This document shows positions 12,501-24,435 of a stretch of 64,000 nt of DNA, piece after piece. Numbering within the stretch: position 1 is the first letter of the stretch; each line of letters begins with the position of its first letter. Source of the DNA: Marsupella aquatica (taxonomy: Eukaryota > Marchantiophyta); assembly GCA_973895155.1 (NCBI GenBank), contig OZ316895.1:4216001-4280000 (forward strand), in the 5' to 3' direction. The notes under the pieces are model-generated. The model was not told the DNA's origin and did no database searches. It worked only from the letters and a program-made list of their open reading frames with translations. Made by a program: the position numbers and the translations under genes.

Positions 12501-13795
12501 GAGGGTGTAGAGTTTGCGGTGAAGAAGCTTCTCCCCGCAGTTGATGCAGCTGGCAATACAGATTTGAGGGATAGCCGTGTCAGCAACCACCCCGGCAACC
12601 ACCCAGAGAGAGACCAAGCCAAAGAAGCAGAAGCTATGGCAAACTTCCGACATAGAAATATACTAAAGTGTTTGGCTTTCTACTCCAAGTTGGACCTAAG
12701 AGCACTGATTTTGGAATACTTGTGTGAAGGAAGTTTGCATGAACATCTTCACGGAGGGAGAGAATGTAAGCTTACATGGGAAACCAGACTCAAAATAGCC
12801 ATGGGTCTGTCCCAAGGACTACGGTATCTACATCATGATTTACCGGAGCCCATCATTCATAGAGACTTAAAGCCTAGGAATATCCTTCTGGATGCAGATT
12901 TCGAGCCCAAAATTGGTGACTTTGGTATCTTTAAGTTTGTCAATCAACTAAGAGATGGGCAGGCCATAGCGTCAACATTTTGTGGAACAATTGGTTACAT
13001 GCCACCAGGTGAGAATGTGCACATTTAGATATAGTAGCGGTAAGTCCAACTGTCTAGTTATTACACGCTAATTTTCCAGTTTATTTTCTTCGTTTTGTTC
13101 TATGCTAGATCATTCAGCTTAGTCTATGGAATGGCAAATCATTGTCCAAATTTTTAGTGAAACTTAGATGCAACTTTCCAAGTTCACTTGGCAACTGGTT
13201 TTGAACAGCTGAAGTATTTGATGAACAGTCTTAGGCACACTCTTGAAGGTACATTCATCGTCATATATTAGTTCATATACATTTGTTCAAATATTGAATG
13301 TCACATACATGGTAGCTGGCAGTTGTCCCCTTGATTTCGGTGATACTTTACTCATTGATGATATTTTGAATGTCTTTCAGAATACTCCAGCAGTCCATTG
13401 GTCTCCACCAAAGGTGATGTTTACAGCTATGGGATGGTCCTTCTTGAGCTTCTTACACGAACACAATCATCATCAATGACAGACGTAGGGGATTTCTCCT
13501 GAAAATTATTCAAAACGTAGAGAAATCCTTTGAGTTGCTGGATCCATATCTTTTGGAGGAGTGTCGTTCTGACAACAAGGCCATGGAACAAATTATGTTG
13601 CTGTTAAGGGTGAGCCTTTTCTGCACGAGATTGGTGCCACTAAGCCGTCCTTCCATGATTGATGTGGTAGGAATGCTGACGTTCATCGTAAATTTTGGAG
13701 TAGAATCTGTTCGTAAGAGAACAGTAGACGAGCTTGCAAATGACAAGGATCCTAAGATTTGGTCGTATGAGGACCCAGCACTCCCAGCAGCTTAG
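9547..13795 (+). pseudogene. LRR receptor-like Ser/Thr kinase, frameshifted
   Basis: A transmembrane receptor kinase of the plant LRR-RLK superfamily. The first open segment (9547-10953) has a hydrophobic N-terminus, an LRR N-terminal cap (DREVQALAAFK near residue 121, then a Cys pair) and many 24-residue LRRs. The second segment (10968-13008) continues the LRRs, then has a membrane segment near residues 427-450 and a kinase domain with a G-loop (GGGASSIVYKG), AVKKL, HRDLKPRN, DFG and GTIGYMPP. An intron at 13009-13380 (GTGAG...TTTCAG, phase 1) joins to 13381, where E-Y-S-S-S...KGDVYSYGMVLLELLT follows. Two breaks are seen. A tandem 8-mer TTCCTTCA at 10898-10913 shifts the LRR frame. A second shift lies at about 13480-13505, after which the kinase C-lobe continues in another frame to 13795. 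The catalytic Lys, HRD and DFG residues survive, so the loss looks recent. Confidence 0.85.
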
Positions 13796-14609
13796 GGAGC
13801 TTAGCTAGTTGGCATTTCGGCTCATCTGGCTGATAGACTATAATTATGACTTGGCTAACCTAGATATACTCTTGTATAATAAATATGGGTTACATTTTTA
13901 TATAGACTAAAAATCTAATTATACGACAAATAATATTTGAAAAAACTTATTCCTAAACCTGTTGTAAGTTTTATTCAAAATTAGAATCCAAAAATGCTTA
14001 CTAGTTTGGTTGTAGACCCCTTAATAGATTATTAAAAACAAGCCATATAATCTGGCTTTGATCAAGTTTCTTACAACAAAATATATTCAGTTTTTTTTAA
14101 GTTACATTTGGGGATACAAGAGTTTAGTAGACTAATTAAAATGAAAGTGTATCATTTTCTTCACACTTGTTGTAACACAAGTGTGGTGGTCACCTCAAAA
14201 ACTCGCCGCTTGACGTCCATGAACAATGGCATTCGATGGATTCACCCACTTACGCGGACGCCCGCGGCGAGTTGCAACCACTTCACACGAGTGATAAGTC
14301 TCCACCATTGATAAGTAAAATCCAATGGATATGAATTAATTGATGACGTGAAATTTTCTCTGAATTTATAAATTTGCAAGTCTCTAACTAGACCTGTAAA
14401 AAGGCACTTTCAAAATAAATCAAATGCCCTTTCCAAAAAGTTAATACTGTAGGTTAGTATCTTTTGTTCAGTGTCTATCTTACAGTATCACACAATGCAC
14501 ATGCCACTGGTACTGGGCCAACCTTCAATTGAAAGGATTTCATAGTGTGGACAGAGAACATGATTACAGTTCACCGTAGTCAGTGCTATGCAAGAATTAG
14601 GGTTAGTAC
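13796..14609. other. Intergenic, AT-rich, downstream of the kinase
   Basis: No coding or RNA gene recognised. The first ~150 bp are very AT-rich, as expected for a 3' region. Confidence 0.5.
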
Positions 14610-14995
14610 AAAATTAGTGTTACTAACAGTAAATTTGGTAAAGGTGATTGTGAGTCAAAGTAACACTAATTTTCTTTGGGTTTTCAAAATAGTTTTTCTC
14701 CATTTTTGTTTTAATTGCTAGAAGAAATGGATAATCTTGAGTCCGAAGTAACACTGATTCTTGTGAATTTTTCAAAATAAATTTGTTCCCTCTATTTTTC
14801 CACTCTTGGGACCACAATAACACTAATTCATGTGTGCAGAATAATGTTAACACAAAATTAGTGCACTAACATTAATTTGAGAGTGCACCACAATAACACT
14901 AATTCATGTGCACAGAAATAGAGTTAACACTAATTTGCCAGTGGACCCTGAAAATCGGCACTCTCAAATTAGTGTTAGTCACACTAATTACCTTC
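14610..14995. repeat. Fold-back cluster of TAACACTAAT / ATTAGTGTTA motifs
   Basis: At least eight copies of AATTAGTGTTA or its complement TAACACTAATT occur within ~390 bp, in both orientations, with a nearby repeated AATTCATGTG(T/C)(G/A)CAGA block. The outer ends are roughly complementary. This fits a MITE or fold-back element, or nested copies. No coding capacity. Confidence 0.6.
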
Positions 14996-16878
14996 AACAG
15001 TGTAGCATGTTCATCCTTGACCTTACTTCAATATTTGTCCTCTAGCAAACTAGAAGGACAATTGTTTTATCTTCATGACTGAATCTAGCTAAATGTATTT
15101 TTCTTAAAGGGAACAATAATGTTTTTTAAATTAGGTGTACTTAAAATAGGCCGGCTATGTCCATAGGCAATAAATTTTCTTCCTGTCAAAGTAGTCATTA
15201 ATACCAACAACTGACAATTATTACTGGTCTTTCTTTTTGAAATCAAGTGTTTTCCAGAGTGTCATGGAATAGTTGAAGGGAACCCCAAAGCTGCAAGCTT
15301 GAGTTATGAGCCTGCCCGAGTGAATGAGCAGCTTTTATTGAGGGGGGTATGGGTGGGAACCCTACAGGTACAGGGTTCAATTCTGAGCTGTGAGAAATTT
15401 TTATTGAGGGGGATTTGTATGCTAGTTTAGTGTCAACTTCAAATCTGTGGTCAATTTCAAACTGGGAAGTCAATGAATGACTGGTGGATGCAAAAAAAGT
15501 CCAAAATAAATGTAAGTTACACAATCTAGAAAATTTTCATTGTGAGCAGGTCAGATGGCTTAGCTGTGAAGCATGTTGAACAATCATTCATATGCCAGAG
15601 GCATGTTCACAGGTCAAATGGATTCTCTAAAAAGGGAAATTAAATAACAACAATAACAAATGTCCTAGTGCAATCCAAACACCAATAAGAGGAGATTAAA
15701 TAATGATAATATCAAAATGTCCAAGTGCAATCCAAACCCTGACCAGCACAACTACATTTTACTATGTCGTGTCTACCTTCAACATCATTCTCTCTAAACG
15801 ACATTCTCCACCAAAACGTATCCTTCACCAACGTAAGCCTAAACGCGTGACATGTGACACACATCGTGTGAAACCACGAGGCTTTGGACCCTCATGTTAC
15901 ATTGAATAAGGCATTGCAAACTAAACGCCGCACCCAGTAGAACTAGTAATGGCATGAGGAAGGATGTACGTAAATGACATATTGTTGGCATGGACAAAGT
16001 AAAGTGCGATGTCTGGGGGGACGTGCATGGATATGTCATTGCAAACATTGTAAGATTCCATACCCTGCATGCACCAGGCAATGTAAATTCAATGTTGTGG
16101 CGTGGTAGACGTAGGGGACCAATGTGGGAATGACATAAATTGTGTGCAATCCCATTAATTGGGGTCTCACTATATGGATCAGTTGCTCGGGGGCCTCAAT
16201 CCAAGGGGTGTCTCATATCATGCTCGAAGTTTTGGGGGAATAAACACCCTAATTTAAGTTAAGTCAATAAAGTTTTTTTCAGGAATTTTTTTACCCCTAA
16301 CTTAATGGAATAAAACCCTATGATTCTTATAATTCTCAAAATTGGATTAAAATAACACTAATGTTCTTCAACAAAAATTTAAAAGTATTTCACTAAACCC
16401 AATAAAAAAACCCTATACTTATTTGCGCGTGATGGGTCGGAAGAAAAGAAGTGAGGACCCCGGGATCAGTTGTGACATTTTCAGGTCTTGGACCCCCTAA
16501 AATGTAAGAATATATTTGAAATATTTTAACCCCTATAAAGTTGGAATATGCAAAAGACTATTCCCAAATTTTGATTAAAAAGACACTAATGTTCTTATAA
16601 GACTCAAAAATGAATTTAAAAGACCTTATTGTTCTTCTACCAAATTCTTAAGTCTTCCCTTAGAACCAATAAAATGACTCAGATATCCTTCGTCGCATGT
16701 GATGTGCCATTTTTGTGAAAGTGAAACCCACAAGGTGCAATCTGTCATGAGTCATTTTAGAGTCAGGTACAGTAAATTTAGAGCTAGATCCAACTCCCGG
16801 ACCTACTTGGTTCACTCGTGAGATTTTTTGCGAGAGAATTTGGGTTAACGCTACTGGGACCTCACTTCACGCCCATTC
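14996..16878. other. Intergenic; one tRNA-like B-box motif
   Basis: No gene recognised. At about 15357-15375 the string AGGGTTCAATTCTGA matches the B-box form GWTCRANNC of tRNA-derived SINEs, but no convincing A-box was found. The second part contains a copy of the dispersed repeat listed separately at 16475-16745. Confidence 0.4.
16475..16745. repeat. Dispersed ~260-bp repeat family, copy 1
   Basis: Shares CCCCCTAAAATGTAAGAA, CCCTATAAAGTTGGAATAT, AATTCTTAAG, CCAATAAAATGAC and GAAGTGAAACCC with 18265-18522 and 21010-21262. The related lead-in GGGGTCTCACTATATGGA is at about 16165. Confidence 0.75.
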
Positions 16879-17232
16879 GTGATTCGAGACTTCCACTCCT
16901 CTTTAGTGCACAGACTTTGCAATGTGTTTCTTTTGCTTGGTGAAGAGGACAAGACTGATCACAGGTTCTTTTGTTGTGGAGGTGTGATCGACAAGTTTTG
17001 TACCTCAAAGACGGTATACTTGCTAGCCAATACCTGGAAACAAGTCTCAAAGCACTTCAGTGACTACCCCGGATTGATCGAGCACTTTGTGGAGACAATG
17101 CATTTCATCTCTATTTGTTGGGTAGAGTACTCCATTCTGGGCAATAAGGAGTTGGATCCAGGAGATTTCTTGCTGCATTCAGACGATGATCAAATGTTGG
17201 ATGAAACACCCAAGCATCATGATATATGGTGA
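16879..17232 (+). CDS. Unrecognised 117-codon open frame
   Basis: An open frame without in-frame stops between two copies of a dispersed repeat. It starts at ATG and encodes MIRDFHSSLVHRL..., with scattered Cys residues and an acidic C-terminus (SDDDQMLDE). I do not recognise the family. It has no visible splice partner and lies in repeat-rich DNA, so it may be a transposon remnant or chance. Confidence 0.15.
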   Translation: MIRDFHSSLVHRLCNVFLLLGEEDKTDHRFFCCGGVIDKFCTSKTVYLLANTWKQVSKHFSDYPGLIEHFVETMHFISICWVEYSILGNKELDPGDFLLHSDDDQMLDETPKHHDIW

Positions 17233-18264
17233 GGCTCATCCACCAACCTTGCCTAAATCATGCGAGTGTGACCAACTGAGCTTGATAAATTGTGTTGTAT
17301 GATTACAAGGAAAAGTTGTGCAGCTGAGATTGAGGTTGAAAGACTAAAGGTTGGGGAAGCAGTGTCGGCAAGAAATGGAACGCGAGCCAAAGGCATGATT
17401 TGTACAAAAAGAGGAAGGTAGATGAGGAGTACTACCAGTTGGTTTGGTGAAGGGACTCCATAAGCAACACCACTGCAAAGGTCAGCGAGCCAAAGAGAGA
17501 GCACCATCATTTGCCTAGGATTGGAATCAGTTTAGACTGGAATCAGAATCATACCTCATGTGCACCTTTGTATGTTCTAAGCGCATGAATAAAAAGTCCT
17601 TCCAGGCAATTTATCAAGAATTTATCTTTTTAATGTGCACACGTACTATGAGTAACGTTGAATGAAACATTTTATGTCACTTAAAGTATTGTTTAATAAA
17701 GATTTATTACTTTGAATACATTGTAACCCAAATATGTCCCTTAATGTGCAACAACATTGCGTAGTATATTATTTATGTCCTTTGTACAACGTATGGGATG
17801 ATGTAAATATGAATTAATGTCTACCCTAGGTATACACAATGCAGTGTTGTATAACTTGATTTAGGCCAACGTTAGTTAGTGCAAAGTGTCAATTGGTCGA
17901 CGTGATAAGGGTTTACCTGCTAAAACATACCCATTCAAGGTTGGTTGAAGGCCAAGGTTTAATGGGTTTTAATGTGTTTCTAGCTATAAAGTGAGGAAAA
18001 AATAAACTTTGGACAACTCTCCCTCCAGTTTTCCAGATCCCAAATGCCCTTACAAATGTCAATATATATCTGGAAGGTGGTCACAGCCAATACATATAAA
18101 TGGAGGGTGTTCACATGTGGTGATGTCAATCCCCATTGTTTGCAAGGGGCTGATGGCATTAAGCCCTTCCTTTGTTGAGGGAAGATGAGAATGACAATGG
18201 ACCATCATCTCATAGTGCATGTGCATGATTGGAACCATAATGCATTGATCCCTCGGAGGTCTAA

Positions 18265-18522
18265 CTATATGGAGGTCTCCCCATCGTCTACGACCCCCTA
18301 AAATGTAAGAAAAATATTATTTTAAACCCCTATAAAGTTGGAATATTTCAAAAATGTGATTAAAAGACCCTATTGTTCTTAGAAGTCTCAAAATTGGATT
18401 TAAAAGACCCGATTGTTCGTCTGCAAAAATTCTTAAGTATTCCCTTAGAACCAATAAAATTACCCTATATATATCCTTCATCACACATGATCATGTTCCA
18501 TTTTTATGGAAGTGACACCCCT
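18265..18522. repeat. Dispersed ~260-bp repeat family, copy 2
   Basis: Begins CTATATGGAGGTCTCCCCAT, contains CCCCCTAAAATGTAAGAA and ends near GAAGTGACACCCC. Same orientation as copies at 16475 and 21010. Confidence 0.75.
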
Positions 18523-19185
18523 AAGATTAATCCACCTAGCTAGGAAAAACTATGGTGTCCCCTGGGCCCTCACTCTTTGTATATTATACAATCATACCTG
18601 TGAGCCTCCCCTACAGAGGTACCCCTTCTTATTAATTTTTCTCCTATAGAGATTATCCTTGTTTTTTTTATAAAAACCAAAAATTTCCTCTTATTAAAGT
18701 ATCTTCAGTGTATTACAAAAGGGAGTTTTGGGCAATAATAATTATCCTTCATATATTACAATTTCACTCCACACACCCGGTCCATCCCCCATCGCACCCG
18801 GGATCGCCCCCAATCCTCCCTTCAAAAGTTTTTTGGCTTAGCATAGCTGCCAGTATTAACATTTTAATCTATGAAGGAGATATGGATACTATTAGGATAA
18901 TACACGTGTACCAATTATAATTTGACACATGTACCAATAATATGATGCCGCGTGTTGCTACCTATTGATTTACCCTTACGCAAAAGTAAGAAGGATGTCA
19001 TTTCAAGGGATCTTGCAAAATTACAAAGTGATTTTGGTATATATGCGGAGGTTGCGGAATTGTAAGCGAAATATAAAAATTACCGTCGAAGGGATAAAAA
19101 TGACCCTTGAACGGTTCTCAAGTCCTCCCCATATTAGAAAGGAGTGGGGGCCCAGGGATGGTGTCACTAAACTCAGTCCCTGTGG

Positions 19186-19722
19186 GTGCAACTCAGGTTG
19201 TGTCCACGCAATAAAAACCACACTCATCGATCCTCAACCATCATAGCATCAGTCAATCCTCTACCTTCCGTCCCATCCTTGGCGGTTGGTGTGTGGGACA
19301 ATCCCTCATTCCCTGGGATGGAGTTGGATTCACAACCACCCTCTGTAACTCCCATCAAGAGCCAAGTGAGGATTGAAGATATTGGCCCTCATGCCTGGCC
19401 TCATGATTCAAGTAGCTCAGAGTTAAGGCCACACAAAAGGCAACATCATTCACGTTCTTTGAGTAGCAATAGTAGCATTGAGATGAGACAACAAAGGAAG
19501 GGAAAGGAGTGCACGGACAGAGATAGCAGCCCAGATAGCAGCAACAAACACAAGAAAAAAAGGGCTAATCTAGAGACTCAAGGGCCGACAGAGATAGGAG
19601 AGCTCAAAGGTCACCTTGACAGTCACAATCAATCCCTGGTCAGCGGAGAGCTTCTCCTCAACAAGCAATTGCTACTTGTACCAACAGAGAAAATTGCCGG
19701 TCATCAGCCTGACTACTTTTGA
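19186..19722 (+). CDS. Unrecognised hydrophilic 178-codon open frame
   Basis: A Ser- and Lys-rich, low-complexity frame (SSSSELRPHKRQHHSRSLSSNSS, NKHKKKRANLE). No known domain; the first codons may not be the true start. It lies between repeat copies and could be a decayed transposon gag-like fragment or chance. Function unassigned. Confidence 0.2.
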   Translation: MQLRLCPRNKNHTHRSSTIIASVNPLPSVPSLAVGVWDNPSFPGMELDSQPPSVTPIKSQVRIEDIGPHAWPHDSSSSELRPHKRQHHSRSLSSNSSIEMRQQRKGKECTDRDSSPDSSNKHKKKRANLETQGPTEIGELKGHLDSHNQSLVSGELLLNKQLLLVPTEKIAGHQPDYF

Positions 19723-20925
19723 TGCAAAGCTAGAGGTTCTTGATGAGAAGGCACCGACAAATCAAGTGCAGGTCTGTTGTACAAAGCACTACTCTGGGTG
19801 GAAAAACCTGGTGCACAATACAAAGAAGTTTCAAGTCCTCCTCAATGACATATAGGCCGGATTCAAGCATGGCAGTCAAAGAGATTGATTTTTGACACAT
19901 TAGACAGAAGATTATGAGTTTCCTAGCTAACAGAAGATTCAGGTGCAGAAGCAAGGTCCGAGCAACAAAATGCAAACAGACAGTGAGGGCAATACCACAA
20001 TCCTGAAGGGATGACTGAGTCAGACTTCAATTTTATAGTGTCTGAACTTGAAGCACCCCAGACACCCCAATAGGAAAACAAGTGCACATAGGTGACAAAG
20101 CCACTGCAACTCAAAAGAAGAGAGGGTGCCTTCTAGTAACTGATTTTTGGGGGCAAGGCGGATGGCAAGGATTCCTTGCAACCTATGTAAGTCCTGGACC
20201 CTTCTTTTGTTTTCATATGGCCATTGGGGTGGAGACGTACCTGAGTTTAACATGATTTTTTCAATTTGCATCACTAAAAACCTGCATAATGTTGTTCCCC
20301 TTGATGTTAAATTATAGTTACTTAATTCCTCTTTTGTAACGTAAGTGTTGAGTAACATCATTGTGTAGATGTTACATCTGACTATGCACGCAAATATAAC
20401 AATGAAAGGGACGAACTTAAACCAGGTATGTCCTTTGGAACAAGGTTACATATATGTACTAGTACACGTTGTTGTCACCTACCCGCAGAAACGCAAGTTT
20501 GGAGCCGATGCTGAGCCGAGTGAGGAGGATCGGCTGTACTCAAAACGGTATGGCCCGGCAGCGCTATGGGCCAAGTTGGTCTCGGGCCCAGAGGATCACT
20601 AAGTAAGAGCTATTCTGAATGCTAGGTTGTAGGTGACTTGTAGACTACTCTGTTTTTCTGGACATAAATTGATAGAAATGCTCTCACGCAGGGGGAGGGT
20701 TGGACTCCTTTGGAGAGCTTGGTGGCATGACCCAACCCTGAGGATCACTTGCCAGCCAGGGTACCGCACAAGGAGGGGTTCCCCAGAGGAGGCCCTAGTA
20801 GATTGTGGGCAGCAAGACATTGTTGGCACGCAGGCCAGGCGACACGCTGGTTCTTCTTGTGATCTATTTCCAGAGGCAGAGACTCATATATAGGGGGCAT
20901 ACTATTGGCCGAGGCCGGAGGGAGC

Positions 20926-21006
20926 AAGAGAGAGAGAGTTGAGGGAGGGAGAGAGAGGGAGAGAGGGAGAGATAGGTCCGATAGGTCTATGGAGGGAGAG
21001 GGAGAG
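20926..21006. repeat. (GA)n/(GGGAGA)n purine microsatellite
   Basis: An almost pure purine stretch of GAGA and GGGAGA units directly next to a dispersed repeat copy that starts at about 21010. Confidence 0.85.
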
Positions 21007-21009
21007 CTC

Positions 21010-21262
21010 GGGGGTCTCACTATATGGAGGTCTCCCCATCACTTGCAACATTTTTAGGCCTTAGACCCCCTAAAATGTAAGAATTTTTTTCAACCCCTGT
21101 AAAGTTGGACCCTATTATTCTTATAAGTCTCAAAATTGGATTTAAAAGACCCTATTGTTCTTATCAGAAAATTCTTAAGTCTTCCCTTCGAACCAATAAA
21201 ATGACCCTATACTTCATCGCACGTGATATGCCATTTTTGTGGAAGTGAAACCCCCAAGCTTG
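21010..21262. repeat. Dispersed ~260-bp repeat family, copy 3
   Basis: GGGGTCTCACTATATGGAGG, CCCCCTAAAATGTAAGAA and GGAAGTGAAACCCCC are shared with the copies at 16475 and 18265. Confidence 0.75.
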
Positions 21263-22304
21263 CTGGACTTCATCCGACATTTTCTACATATCCCATTACA
21301 ATATTATCTAATATGACACACTTTTCTCAGATTACAATGTCTATACTATATGCATATTGAATGTGTATCCCTACACCCTTACCGCCCACCAAAATATAAC
21401 TCACCCCAATGTAGCGCCAGAGGGCGTTTATAACCTACATTAACATTGTATGCTAGAGTCATTCTATCCACAATGCCCCATTCAAGTCCTGAGCGACGTT
21501 TCTGATATTCACGTTGATCCACACATTGGAGTTACCACTCCTTTTTAGATGTAATACATACTAAGGTCTTCCTTTGAACCATTACGTACCTCGTCTCTCA
21601 CAAGGTTAACCAGGTATGTCGTTGGATGCTATGTACATTACGACGGAGTTTGCAACACTTTTAGCATAGACGACGCCGAAGATGACATAAACGTCAGGTT
21701 GCCATATAAATTCACCAAGCATTTTAATGACACGTACATAGGACATTGTTAAAGAAATATACCACATTATATGCAAGGTATTTTGCGCACTTTGAGATGC
21801 TGTTAAGGACATCTTGACTTATGATGTACTTTACGTTGCCACATTGACGTCGTGCAATGCGTCTTTGCATTTACACGTTTAAACTTCGCGTTTAGCCTGT
21901 TGTAAGGCTATGTTAATTTAAAAAAAGGAGTTGTGCAGATACCGTATCTTGAGTGGCCAAGGAGCTGGCAAATTTTTGTTGTACACTATGGAGCGTGTAT
22001 GCTGTACACTATGGAGCTGGTTACTCAAGTTACTCTAAAAAACAGACCATCTCCAACCCAACTGGCTTTGCTAGTGTAACTGGGTGTTGACCAAACCCAC
22101 TAAAGAAAATCTAGAAAGTCAGGTCCAACCAACTAACTCTATTGCGATGTGGATTTCAAGAAGGCTGGGGGTTTTTGGGTTACTAGATCCGTATATAGGA
22201 GAGATTATACACTGGTTGAGCATTTACAGGGTTTGTTGTTGGGTTTTCAAGATCTCAATCTATGGGTGTCAGATCTTGATAGCTGCTGTGTAGGGAAGAT
22301 TACC

Positions 22305-22563
22305 CTGTCAAGGTTGGGGCTCCTTTTCAGTTGGCCCCTAAAGATACTTACACTGAACTAAATATAAGATATTGTCATGTGTGGGGAAGATTAATTAGCC
22401 TCTTAAGGTTGGGGCTCCTATTCAGTTGGCCCCTAAAGATACTTACATTGAACTAAATATAAGACATTGTCATGTGTAGGGCCTGTTAAGGTTGGGGCTC
22501 CTTTACAGTAGGCCCCTAAAGATACTTACACGGAACTAAATATAGAACATTGTCATACTGGGT
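22305..22563. repeat. Tandem repeat, ~85-94 bp, 3 copies
   Basis: Copies begin near 22305, 22399 and 22481. Each has AAGGTTGGGGCTCC, GGCCCCTAAAGATACTTACA, GAACTAAATATA and ATTGTCATG. They are highly similar. Each carries a TTACA block that is not part of any gene seen here. Confidence 0.85.
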
Positions 22564-22584
22564 ATTTAATGTACCCACTTACTA

Positions 22585-23014
22585 AGAGCATCTCCTACTC
22601 AGTGTGGGTGGCTAACGGGAACGGGGTTTTTCACCAACGCCATTAAGCAATGTATGAAACACACCCCCTAGGGGAGAACGAGAACGGGAACGAGATCGTA
22701 TTTTTCGTTCACGGGGTTTTCTCTTGCAAGAACGGGATTGTGGAGGCTAAATCCTGCTTTGCTCCATCCACGGGGTTCTTGACTGGATACAGCAGATATG
22801 CATTACAGTAAGGTGGAGGAAAGTCTTTCTTCTGTGCGGGAAGGAGGCAGTCTAACATGTGTCTTCAAGAAACCCCTGATCCTGTATATCCTTGTATCCA
22901 TTGGGGTTGGACTTTCTCACCACTCAGCCCATACACCCAGTGTACTAAAATTAGAGTGTCAAAATAGGGGTATTTAATGTATACACTGAGTGAACCCAAC
23001 TTAGGAGACGCTCT
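22585..23014. mobile_element. MITE-like element with AGAGC(A/G)TCTCCTA inverted ends
   Basis: The left end AGAGCATCTCCTACTCAG and the complement of the right end, AGAGCGTCTCCTAAG, form imperfect terminal inverted repeats about 430 bp apart. GGTATTTAATGTA occurs near both ends. There is no coding capacity. No target-site duplication could be fixed, so the superfamily is unassigned. Confidence 0.5.
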
Positions 23015-24435
23015 AAGCATCCGGTTGGGTTGGGGATGCTGGTTTCCTATAAAAGAGCAAACGAAGTCTAGAGTGAAGACTCTAGACAGTAAACCTTAAA
23101 TACACACAAAAGTAAAAAAACTTTAAATAAGGATAGACAAAACTGAAATGGATGTGCACAAAACAACAAGGTAAGTGAAATAGAAATTTGGCTTTTGTAA
23201 GTTTGTTGCTTCGTGGTCAGATTTGAGAATGTAGCCTTGTGTGAAGAAGATCCATGAACTAATCTTAGTAGATCGTCCTTTGACTAGATCTCCCTTGATT
23301 TGAGGTTCATCATTATAATCTGGCGGAGAATGCTTTTCACAGACTGAGGTGGAATCTAGCCAATATTGGAGTCAGTCATTTTCTCGACCAGGGTCCCACC
23401 CCAGCTAGCCCATTACCACCTCTTACGGTTGTGGCTTTGTGCATTGCAGGTCTAGCCAAGGACGTAAAAGGTAACATAGGCTGATAATAATGGCGTGCAT
23501 TAATAACGAACCCCATGATCTACTGCAGGCACGCCTCAAGCCCTGAGATGACGGTGAAGGACTGGAGCTGTACAGTAGATTGCGGAATCATCAGCATCAG
23601 AGGACCAACTTGTCGGGCATGTCTTGCTAGCTGCAATGCTTCTTCTTCGGTTGCGAATTCTCAATATGTGAAGTAAGTCAGCCTACTGTGCTAGCATCGG
23701 ACGCTATGGGACGTAGCGTTTGATTGTTCGATCCAGCTACACAATCGCGTTGACAATGTATCACGGATAGAATGGCTCCAGCAGCAGGCGAGTGGCGAGC
23801 TGAGCACATCTCTGACACTCTCTGTCTGTATTTGCTCATGTGGTACAGTCGCATGTTGAGTACTCGAGTCACCGGCCAGGGCAACTGGCAACACAAAATA
23901 TCTACGCATTATCGAAACGTAGGCTCAGATCGACTAGTGATCGATAAGAGACCACTTGCTTACTCTTATGGACAGACCGAGTCAGCAATGTTCCAATCTC
24001 GCGTGAGTTCTGTCTTTGAGCTTACATTTCTTGACTCTGAATTTGAGTATCAATGCGATCCTCTTCTGCCTTGGCCGGCAGCAGGTGATTTGGGTCAGGG
24101 CTCATTGGAATTTAGGACTGGGACCTTGAATCCGAGCAATGTCGACTGCCCAGTGCATTTTCTAATAGAGTTCACATTCCTCTGCTGTTTGTTCAGTCGA
24201 TTCTCCCTCTCGATCTGTGGTTTGTAGGCTAGGATTCATATAATTCAGGCAAGAGGGCCAAAGTATTTGAATGAGTAGTAGGCACCGAGACATAATTAGT
24301 ATGTAGGGATGTCAATGAAACAGTTCTTCCAACTGCGCGCTGCAGCATCTGGTGGCTTTGTGCAGCTGTAAGGATGCTGCACACTTCGAACTAGCGGGAG
24401 TTCTTATAAACTTTTTGTGAGAAAACCTATTTACG
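23015..24435. other. Intergenic, upstream of the first GT34 gene
   Basis: Contains a 151-codon plus-strand open frame (23772-24227) without a recognised domain; it is more likely leader or intergenic sequence than a gene. The promoter of the gene starting at 24436 should lie here, but no distinct element stands out. Confidence 0.4.
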
